From JBFELU01 sp041551965 (GTDB taxonomy: Bacteria > Actinomycetota > Acidimicrobiia > Spongiisociales > UBA11373): 12,283 nucleotides of DNA. Positions 6,734 through 11,930 of this stretch are shown here, piece by piece. Under the pieces are notes generated by a model. That model worked only from the letters and a program-made list of their open reading frames with translations. It was not told the origin of the DNA and did no database searches. Where the stretch lies: positions 1-12,283 of the forward strand of contig JBFELU010000076.1 in the NCBI GenBank assembly GCA_041551965.1. Direction: 5' to 3'. Within the stretch, counting starts at the first letter, position 1, and each line of letters opens with the position of its first letter. Position numbers and translations under genes: made by a program.

Positions 6734-7477
6734 GCGCGGCGGAGCATCGGCCGGCCCCGCGGGCCGCGCTTGCCGCTGCTGGGGCCCAGTCCCCCGTCCC
6801 GGAGGAGGCTCCCGATTGCTCCGTCCTCTCCCTGGGGGCGTCCCCCGGGCCGAGGTCGCCGGCGGTGTCTGCCGCGGTGCCGAGCCGGTGCCCACCCCTT
6901 GGGGACGCGGCCGGGGTCGGCCGGGGGGTGCACCGGACGCCTTCGGAGCCGGCCCTTTCCCACGGGCGCCCCCGGCCTTCCCGGTCGGTCGCTTTGGTAC
7001 CGGCCGGTCGGGTGGGCGGGGAGCGAACAGGTCCCAGACCGAAGCAACCCCGACGATCACAAAGCCGGCGATCGAGACGAAGAACCCCCAGCCGGCTCGA
7101 GCGCCCGGGCTCTCCGGAATCAGATCCGAGAACACGGCGAGATCCAGCAGTTCTCCAAGGCTCGAGGCTGCACGCTGGGCATCGCGATAGGCGAAGAGCA
7201 AGATCACGACGGCCGCGCCGGCGAGGAGGCCTCCGGCGATGACGGCCAGCCGGTCCCAGACCCGTCGCAACCTCGGCCGATAGGCAACGGCGACGAGGAG
7301 ACCGACACCGATCACCACGCCGATCCGCTCTCCTCCCGAGAAGCTCTGCCAGATGGTCGGCAAGCCCGAGCCGCCGATCGCCTGGATCAGCGACGCATCG
7401 GTCTCGATCTCCCGGAGGTAGAGGCCGCCGACTCCGATGAGCACGCCGACGAGCAGCAACAGCCGTCTCGCCAGCAT
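6680..7477 (-). CDS. 4-TM membrane protein with long basic Pro/Gly/Arg-rich C-terminal tail
   Basis: I do not recognise a named family. The 265-residue product has four hydrophobic segments at about residues 5-21, 50-66, 77-96 and 130-150. A tail of about 113 residues follows, rich in Pro, Arg, Gly, Lys and Ala, with an acidic end. The helix layout resembles the two plus-strand 4-TM proteins just beyond its promoter, and a DAQRAA segment after TM3 resembles their DAA-x-AAD segment, so distant relatedness is plausible. The open frame runs upstream to 8686, but that part is antisense to the other genes. ATG 7477 is chosen because AGGAGG lies 4 nt before it, one of only two clear Shine-Dalgarno sites in the window. 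The tail may bind acidic partners; this is a guess. Its last 18 codons are antisense to xpt. Confidence 0.72.
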   Translation of the reverse strand: MLARRLLLLVGVLIGVGGLYLREIETDASLIQAIGGSGLPTIWQSFSGGERIGVVIGVGLLVAVAYRPRLRRVWDRLAVIAGGLLAGAAVVILLFAYRDAQRAASSLGELLDLAVFSDLIPESPGARAGWGFFVSIAGFVIVGVASVWDLFAPRPPDRPVPKRPTGKAGGARGKGPAPKASGAPPGRPRPRPQGVGTGSAPRQTPPATSARGTPPGRGRSNREPPPGRGTGPQQRQARPAGPADAPPRSVEEADDPAVEGGDPDQ

Positions 7478-7484
7478 GCAGCCT

Positions 7485-7506
7485 CCTCGGGGTCGACCCA
7501 CCGAGG
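7485..7506. promoter_or_regulatory. Interrupted palindrome at the start region of the minus-strand 4-TM gene
   Basis: CCTCGG at 7485-7490 and CCGAGG at 7501-7506 are inverted arms that enclose the perfect palindrome GGTCGACC at 7491-7498, with 2 extra bases on one side. The site overlaps a TAGCCT -10 box on the minus strand (7504-7509), the predicted transcription start near 7497, and part of the AGGAGG ribosome-binding site (7482-7487). A bound repressor here would block the gene directly. Confidence 0.3.
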
Positions 7507-7509
7507 CTA
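7504..7509 (-). promoter_or_regulatory. Candidate -10 box for the minus-strand 4-TM gene
   Basis: TAGCCT on the minus strand, 26 nt before the ATG at 7477. It predicts a short leader of about 20 nt that carries the AGGAGG Shine-Dalgarno sequence, unlike the leaderless starts of the neighbours. Confidence 0.4.
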
Positions 7510-7581
7510 GTGCCACTTGACCTGCTCGAGGCTCGGCTGCCCCGGGCCGCCGAGCCGGCGCTCGACGGCGCCTGCTCCCGC

Positions 7582-7587
7582 TAACCT
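7582..7587 (+). promoter_or_regulatory. Candidate leaderless -10 box for the plus-strand 4-TM pair
   Basis: TAACCT followed by 10 nt and the ATG at 7598, with no Shine-Dalgarno sequence between them. No -35 hexamer stands out. Confidence 0.45.
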
Positions 7588-7597
7588 CGGCGCCCGG

Positions 7598-8254
7598 ATG
7601 ACCGCCTCCTCGACCCCCCGTCGCCCGACGTCCCGCCTCGCCTTTCACGCGTCGCGGATCGTCGTCGACGTCGGCGTGCTCATCACGCTCGGTGCGATGA
7701 GCCTGCGGTTCGTGAACGGTGGTACCAGCAACGTCCACTCCGTGGGCGCAGATGCCCTTCCGGCGTTGCTGTTGCTGATCCCCGTCTTTGTGATCACCCT
7801 CATCCCGGATCACTCTCAGCCGATTCCGGCGCCGCTCGGGTGGCTGGCACTCTTGTTCGGCATCGCCGCCTTTCCCTACGCGATCATCAAGCACATCGAC
7901 GCCGCGACCATCGCCGACGCCGTCGGAGGCAGCGTCGGCCTGGGTGCCCGCCTCCTCATCGTCGGCACCGGAATCACCCTCATCGGCATCGTGCTCGGTT
8001 TGGCTCGGGGCATCATGCGGCTCCCGCAGGGTGGCGCCTACCCGACCCGGCCCCCCGCCCCGACCGTCTCGAGGAAATCGGCTCCCACCACCGGAGCGTC
8101 GTCCCCGGCACCGGCACCACAGAAGATGAGCCGCCCGACGGCCCCCGGTCGCGCCCGTCCCCCTGCCGAGGATCGGATTCGCCAGGCCCCTCGTCCCATC
8201 CTGCCCGACGTGGGAAGACCCGAGGACGAGGACGGCTCCGAGAACCCGGCCTAG
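7598..8254 (+). CDS. 4-TM membrane protein with Pro-rich tail, paralogue of the next gene
   Basis: Function is not recognised. The 218-residue product has a short basic N-terminus, four hydrophobic segments at about residues 21-39, 53-69, 80-97 and 117-136, and a cytoplasm-like tail from about 141 to the end. The tail is rich in Pro, Ala, Ser and Arg and finishes acidic. Between TM3 and TM4 it carries KHIDAATIADAVGGSVGLG at 98-116, which matches 14 of 19 positions in the next gene's product, so the two are tandem paralogues. I chose ATG 7598 because it lies 10 nt after a TAACCT -10 box and leaves a compact N-terminus; the frame extends to 7517 without support. The next gene starts 3 nt after the stop. 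A membrane scaffold or envelope role is possible but unproven. Confidence 0.75.
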   Translation: MTASSTPRRPTSRLAFHASRIVVDVGVLITLGAMSLRFVNGGTSNVHSVGADALPALLLLIPVFVITLIPDHSQPIPAPLGWLALLFGIAAFPYAIIKHIDAATIADAVGGSVGLGARLLIVGTGITLIGIVLGLARGIMRLPQGGAYPTRPPAPTVSRKSAPTTGASSPAPAPQKMSRPTAPGRARPPAEDRIRQAPRPILPDVGRPEDEDGSENPA

Positions 8255-8257
8255 CCG

Positions 8258-8638
8258 GTGCACTACTCCAGACTGCTGTCCATCACCGGGGTGGCCCTCA
8301 CCGGAGGCTCGCTCTTGCTGCCTTTCGTCACCTTCCCTTCGCAGGGAGACGTCAACGGCATCGACGGTGATGCGTGGCCGATCCTGATCCTGCTCGGCCC
8401 GGTGCTGCTGCTGGCGGTCCTCGGTGACCGGAGGGAGGGCCTCCGAACCCCGGCGGCGATCATCTCGATCCTGCTCTCCTGCGCCGCAGTGATCTTTGCC
8501 GTCGCCAAGCTGATCGACGCGGCCAGGGCTGCCGATGAGGCCGGGGGGTCGGTGGGGCTCGGTTCCTGGGCGATCCTCATCGCCGCCGTGGTCACGGTCG
8601 GAGCGAGCCTCACCACGCTCAGCCGACGGGTGGGCTGA
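8258..8638 (+). CDS. Small 4-TM membrane protein, tandem paralogue of the upstream gene
   Basis: The 126-residue product is almost entirely membrane segments: about residues 6-26, 39-56, 64-86 and 103-121, ending in a short basic stretch. It lacks the Pro-rich tail of its upstream paralogue. KLIDAARAADEAGGSVGLG at 84-102 matches that protein at 14 of 19 positions, and the spacing of all four helices is similar. The segment between TM1 and TM2 carries several acidic and Gly residues and may face outside. The GTG start is 3 nt after the preceding stop codon, which indicates translational coupling within one transcript. Actinobacterial genomes hold many uncharacterised 4-TM proteins of this general shape; I cannot assign a role. 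Confidence 0.78.
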   Translation: MHYSRLLSITGVALTGGSLLLPFVTFPSQGDVNGIDGDAWPILILLGPVLLLAVLGDRREGLRTPAAIISILLSCAAVIFAVAKLIDAARAADEAGGSVGLGSWAILIAAVVTVGASLTTLSRRVG

Positions 8639-8695
8639 CCCCGGCCGTGCCACCGGATCGAATCCGGCCAAGGCCATCCACCACACGCGCGAGCC

Positions 8696-8701
8696 TATGC
8701 T
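8696..8701 (+). promoter_or_regulatory. Candidate -10 box TATGCT inside the EamA gene start
   Basis: TATGCT overlaps the upstream ATG (8697) of the EamA frame and is followed by 10 nt and an in-frame GTG at 8712. It is the best -10 match in the window to the consensus, and it favours a leaderless start at the GTG over the ATG. Confidence 0.4.
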
Positions 8702-8711
8702 CCCGCCTGCG

Positions 8712-9593
8712 GTGACCCGGACTCGTCTCGCCTATCTGGCACTGGTGGTGGCCTCCTTCCTCTTTGGGGCCACCTTCGTCGTGGTCAAAGACGCCGTCGC
8801 TTCGATGGCGCCGATCGGCTTCGTCGGCTGGCGTTTCCTCTTGGGAGCCGCGGTGCTGTTCGCCGTTGGCTTCCCGCGCCGCGCCACCGTGTGGCGCCAG
8901 GGAACGATCGCGGGGATCCTCCTCTTCGGAGGCTATGCCCTGCAGACGCAAGGCCTGGTGTCCACTTCGGCCTCGAACTCGGGACTCATCACCGGTCTCT
9001 ACGTGGTGCTCACCCCCCTGGTGGCGGCCCTCGTAGCCCACCGCTTGCCGCGACTCCTGGTCATGGTCGGCGCCGCGCTGGCATTCGTCGGTTTCGGAGC
9101 GCTCACCCTCCAAGACGGCCTCGCCCTCGCCGAAGGGGATCTGCTCACCGTGGGCGCGGCGGCGTCATTCGCCGGGCACATCGTCTACTTGGCGAAGACC
9201 GCCCACCGCCACGACGTTCTTCGCTTCACCGCCGTCCAGCTCCTCACCACCGCCGTCCTCGGTCTCGGGTGGTCTGCTCTCACCGAGGGATTCCCGTTCC
9301 CGAGCAGCGAGACTTGGCCCGCGATACTCCTCACCGGCCTGGCGGTCAGCGCCGGCGCCTTCCTGCTCCAAGTCTGGTCGCAGACGGTCATCGGTCCCGC
9401 CCGCACCGCGATCATCCTCGCCCTCGAACCGGCATTTGCGGCCGCCTCCGCCGCGGTGTTCCTCGGGGAACGCCTCGATGCGAGAGGCTGGATCGGCGCC
9501 GGCCTCATCATCGTCGCCATCTACGTCGTGCTCGGAGCGGCCGGCGAGGAGGACGAGCTACCCGCCGCCGAGGCCATCACCGCCGCCCACTGA
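8712..9593 (+). CDS. EamA/DMT-family transporter
   Basis: The 293-residue product has about 10 hydrophobic segments in two EamA repeats, roughly residues 6-130 and 145-285. The family signature EPAFAAASAAVFLGERL starts near residue 239, followed by a final GWIGAGLIIVAIYVVL helix. FLFGATFVVVKDAV in the first helix is also typical. DMT/EamA proteins move small metabolites such as amino acids or nucleotide precursors, usually outward; the substrate is unknown here. Two starts are possible. ATG 8697 gives 298 residues but has no Shine-Dalgarno sequence and overlaps a TATGCT -10 box. GTG 8712 sits 10 nt after that box, so I prefer it. The 3' end overlaps the convergent 103-residue gene by 36 nt. 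Confidence 0.9.
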   Translation: MTRTRLAYLALVVASFLFGATFVVVKDAVASMAPIGFVGWRFLLGAAVLFAVGFPRRATVWRQGTIAGILLFGGYALQTQGLVSTSASNSGLITGLYVVLTPLVAALVAHRLPRLLVMVGAALAFVGFGALTLQDGLALAEGDLLTVGAAASFAGHIVYLAKTAHRHDVLRFTAVQLLTTAVLGLGWSALTEGFPFPSSETWPAILLTGLAVSAGAFLLQVWSQTVIGPARTAIILALEPAFAAASAAVFLGERLDARGWIGAGLIIVAIYVVLGAAGEEDELPAAEAITAAH

Positions 9594-9869
9594 TTGCTCC
9601 ACGGCCTCCCGCTCACGTCGCCGCTCGACCAGCCGCTGCACATGGAGCGTGAGTCGCAGCAACCACAGCAGGACGAAGACGACCACCATCAGCATGGCCA
9701 GCAACTCGGGTCCGTCGAAGTACGAGGTTCGGCACGACGACAGCCCTTCCCGGCAGAGGCCCCAGCCGGTCCCACCGCCCGCCAGATCGACGAGGACGAG
9801 CAGCGGCAGCAACGTCACCGCCACAATGGCGGCAATGATCGCGCCGATCAGGAGGCGGAGCGGGGTCAT
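9558..9869 (-). CDS. Small two-TM membrane protein with a Cys-x6-Cys loop
   Basis: Function is not recognised. The 103-residue product has TM segments at about residues 5-27 and 54-73, separated by a loop with Cys39 and Cys46 and aromatic residues (WGLC, SCRTSYFDG). The loop probably faces outside, where a disulfide could form, because the strongly basic stretch RLVERRRER after TM2 fits the cytoplasm. The C-terminus is Gly-rich and is antisense to the end of the EamA gene, so it may be poorly constrained. A GTG codon lies immediately upstream (9872), but ATG 9869 is 7 nt after a TAGGCT -10 box and is preferred. The gene is divergent from the ThyX-like gene. Confidence 0.65.
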   Translation of the reverse strand: MTPLRLLIGAIIAAIVAVTLLPLLVLVDLAGGGTGWGLCREGLSSCRTSYFDGPELLAMLMVVVFVLLWLLRLTLHVQRLVERRREREAVEQSVGGGDGLGGG

Positions 9870-9876
9870 CACAGCG

Positions 9877-9882
9877 AGCCTA
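9877..9882 (-). promoter_or_regulatory. Candidate leaderless -10 box for the two-TM protein
   Basis: TAGGCT on the minus strand with 7 nt to the ATG at 9869. The alternative GTG at 9872 would be only 4 nt away, too close for a leaderless start. Confidence 0.45.
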
Positions 9883-9891
9883 CCGGGGGCT

Positions 9892-9915
9892 CCGCAACGC
9901 TCCGACCTGTTGCGG
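9892..9915. promoter_or_regulatory. Inverted repeat over the -35 region of the ThyX-like gene
   Basis: CCGCAAC at 9892-9898 and GTTGCGG at 9909-9915 are perfect 7-bp inverted arms 10 nt apart. The right arm contains the candidate -35 hexamer TTGCGG of the ThyX-like gene, and the left arm lies 10 nt behind the -10 box of the divergent two-TM gene. The arm centres are 17 nt apart, a spacing that could fit a dimeric helix-turn-helix regulator. Confidence 0.4.
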
Positions 9916-9939
9916 CGACGATCCGGCCACTGCTACGTT
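9910..9939 (+). promoter_or_regulatory. Candidate promoter of the ThyX-like gene
   Basis: TTGCGG at 9910-9915, an 18-nt spacer, and TACGTT at 9934-9939 give the only recognisable -35/-10 pair in the window. Transcription would start near 9946, leaving about 17 nt before ATG 9963, without a Shine-Dalgarno sequence. A second possible -10, TGTAAT at 9952-9957, is 5 nt from the ATG and would make a leaderless mRNA. Confidence 0.4.
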
Positions 9940-9962
9940 GAATCACACTCTTGTAATCCATC

Positions 9963-11639
9963 ATGACTTCAACCACCGATCCCCGACTCACCTTCACCCC
10001 ATCGGAGTACTTCGAGGAACCCTTTACCGACGCCGAGCGGGCCGTGCTGGATCGGTTCTTCACCACGACGACGGGACCGGTCTTCGCCCTCATCAACCTG
10101 CCCGAGGTCGTGAAGGGGGCGTTGTTCTCTCGCTACAGCCGGACCACCAAGTCGATCCGCCGCCTCTTTCTCGATGAGTTCTACGAGGTGCCCGAGATCG
10201 GGATCAGGGCGATGGCGGAAACGGTGGCCGGCGACGCCGAGGGAGTGAACCGCCGCAAGGCCGAGGATCTGTACCAGCGGGTCTTCACCGACTACGGCGA
10301 CGACTCCGTCGCCCAACTCGGATCGGTCCACCTCGCCTGTGAGCAGGCCTCCAACCTGTTGACGAAAGCGCTCGAGTGGGGTCGGCTCGCCGCCTACCTG
10401 GAGCAGAGCACCCGCTACATGTTCTACGACCGTCCCCTCGGGGGCCGGTACCGCTACTTCATTCCCCCGGAGATCACCGCCTCTCCGCTCGCCGCGGAGT
10501 ACATCGAGACGATGGATGCGGTCTTCGAGGCCTACGGCTCCCTCACCCCGGCGATGACGGCGTACTACGAAACGCTCTTCCCTCAGGAATCGGCCGATTC
10601 CGACTTCGTCTACAAGTCGACGATCCGGGCCAAGGTGTGCGATGACCTCCGCGCCCTGCTCCCGGCGGCCACGTTGTCGAACGTCGGGATCAACGCCAGC
10701 GGTCAGGCCTACGAGATGCTCATCATGCGACTCCTGGCGCATCCCCTCGCCGAGTACCGGCACTACGGCGGCCTGATCCTCACCGAACTCCGCAAGGTGA
10801 TCCCGGCCTTCCTCCGGAGGGTCGACATGCCCGATCGCGGCGTCGCCTGGATCGACTACCTGTCCTCGACGACCGAGGCGATGCGGGCACTCGGTGGTGC
10901 CGTCGATCTCCCGATCGAGGATCGCCCCGAGGTGACCCTGGTGGAGTGGGATCCGGAGGCGGAGGAGAAGATCGCCGCCGCAGCTCTCTACGCTGCGACC
11001 GACCTACCCGACGACACCCTGCGCAGCCACGTGAAGGGACTCGATGCCGAGACCCGGGCCCGCATCATCGGCACCTACGTGGGCGACCGCGGCAATCGCC
11101 GCCACAAGCCGGGCCGGGCGATGGAGCGGGTCGGATACCGCTTCGACGTGCTCTGCGACTACGGCATCTTCCGCGACCTGCAGCGTCACCGCCTGCTCAC
11201 CCTCGAGTGGCAGCGGCTGGGCACGCTCCACGGCTACATCGTGCCGCCGTCGATTCCCGACATCGGAGCCGAACCGGTGTGGCGCGAGATCATGGAGCGA
11301 ACAGCGGCCCTGCACGAGAGGCTCACCACCACGGTCGGTGCCGAGGTCGCTCAGTACGCCGTCCCGTTCGCCTACCGCATCCGCTTCTACATGGACATGA
11401 ACGTTCGCGAGGCGTTCCACCTCCTGGAACTCCGCACGGTCGCCGGCGGCCACCCCGGATACCGGCGGGTGGCCCAGGAGATGCACCGCCTCATTCGCGA
11501 CAAGGCGGGGCATACCGCCCTTGCCGAGGCAATGCGGTTCGTCGACTACGAGGACTACGGCCTGGAACGGCTCGAATCGGAACGGAGGGCGGCCGCTCGC
11601 AGGGCCGCCGCCGGGATCGCCGACCCAGACAACGGCTGA
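9963..11639 (+). CDS. Double-domain ThyX-like (FAD-dependent thymidylate synthase family) protein
   Basis: The 558-residue product is about twice the length of ThyX and looks like two ThyX-fold halves. The ThyX signature RHR-x2-S-x-N-E-x-S-x-R-Y is split between them. The N-terminal half has WGRLAAYLEQSTRY at 139-152, keeping the third Arg and the E-x-S-x-R-Y end. The C-terminal half has RHRLLTLEWQRLGT at 408-421, keeping RHR but not the end. Each half also has the later ThyX helix: LLPAATLSNVG onward in the first, and NVREAFHLLELR from Asn480 in the second, where Arg482 matches the Arg after NA in the NARSLMNFL segment of ThyX. ThyX methylates dUMP to dTMP using FAD and methylene-tetrahydrofolate. 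Activity here is uncertain; one composite site is possible. ATG 9963 is the first start in frame. A small orphan gene is convergent 21 nt downstream. Confidence 0.85.
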   Translation: MTSTTDPRLTFTPSEYFEEPFTDAERAVLDRFFTTTTGPVFALINLPEVVKGALFSRYSRTTKSIRRLFLDEFYEVPEIGIRAMAETVAGDAEGVNRRKAEDLYQRVFTDYGDDSVAQLGSVHLACEQASNLLTKALEWGRLAAYLEQSTRYMFYDRPLGGRYRYFIPPEITASPLAAEYIETMDAVFEAYGSLTPAMTAYYETLFPQESADSDFVYKSTIRAKVCDDLRALLPAATLSNVGINASGQAYEMLIMRLLAHPLAEYRHYGGLILTELRKVIPAFLRRVDMPDRGVAWIDYLSSTTEAMRALGGAVDLPIEDRPEVTLVEWDPEAEEKIAAAALYAATDLPDDTLRSHVKGLDAETRARIIGTYVGDRGNRRHKPGRAMERVGYRFDVLCDYGIFRDLQRHRLLTLEWQRLGTLHGYIVPPSIPDIGAEPVWREIMERTAALHERLTTTVGAEVAQYAVPFAYRIRFYMDMNVREAFHLLELRTVAGGHPGYRRVAQEMHRLIRDKAGHTALAEAMRFVDYEDYGLERLESERRAAARRAAAGIADPDNG

Positions 11640-11660
11640 GCCACCGGCCGCCCGTACCTG

Positions 11661-11876
11661 CTACTCCCCTTCAAGAGGGATACGCAGCACGAGGCTGCCG
11701 TCCTCGACCGTCCACCCCGCCGACGCCACCAGCGAATAGTCCATGAAGTCCAACTTGGCGCTCTCGATGTACTTTCGGCGGGCCTCGCCCTCGATTGGTG
11801 GGACACCGCGCTCGCGCACGGCGGCGGCGCGTTCCCGGAATCTGCCGAGAAACGCATCGACGTCGAATTCGGCCAT
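11661..11876 (-). CDS. Small soluble protein of unknown function
   Basis: A 71-residue acidic protein without membrane segments or signal peptide; I do not recognise a family. The N-terminal half is charged and likely helical (FDVDAFLGRFRERAAAVRER). A middle segment, KYIESAKLDFMDYSLV, looks like a second helix, and the end, GWTVEDGSLVLRIPL, looks like a beta hairpin. The start is well supported: GGGAGGAG lies 5 nt before the ATG, one of only two clear Shine-Dalgarno sites in the window. It is divergent from the ArsA-like gene, and their -10 boxes are only 8 nt apart. It could be a small partner of that ATPase, but gene position is the only argument. It ends 21 nt from the convergent ThyX-like gene. 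Confidence 0.68.
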   Translation of the reverse strand: MAEFDVDAFLGRFRERAAAVRERGVPPIEGEARRKYIESAKLDFMDYSLVASAGWTVEDGSLVLRIPLEGE

Positions 11877-11903
11877 CGTGGCTCCTCCCTGGACTTCGGC
11901 CCC

Positions 11904-11909
11904 AGGCTA
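11904..11909 (-). promoter_or_regulatory. Candidate -10 box for the 71-residue protein
   Basis: TAGCCT on the minus strand, 27 nt before the ATG at 11876, giving a short leader that holds the Shine-Dalgarno sequence. A weak inverted repeat (CCTGG at 11888-11892, CCAGG at 11902-11906) overlaps it. Confidence 0.4.
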
Positions 11910-11917
11910 GAGTCCCC

Positions 11918-11923
11918 TACGCT
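11918..11923 (+). promoter_or_regulatory. Candidate leaderless -10 box for the ArsA-like ATPase
   Basis: TACGCT followed by 7 nt and GTG at 11931, the same hexamer and spacing as at trpE. Its -35 region would cover the -10 box of the divergent small gene, so the two promoters probably cannot be occupied together. Confidence 0.5.
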
Positions 11924-11930
11924 CCGGTTG

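Noticed and set aside
7478..8686. N-terminal extension of the minus-strand 4-TM frame by about 400 codons
   Set aside because: It is antisense to the two plus-strand 4-TM genes and reads as low-complexity charged sequence; a strong Shine-Dalgarno site marks ATG 7477 as the start.
9938..10177. 79-codon frame starting with TTG just before the ThyX-like start
   Set aside because: Out of phase with a well-supported gene and without motifs; the TTG falls in the promoter.
11667..11679. Possible terminator hairpin between the ThyX-like and 71-residue genes
   Set aside because: The stem is only about 4 bp with no T-run; it lies at the end of the small gene's coding region.
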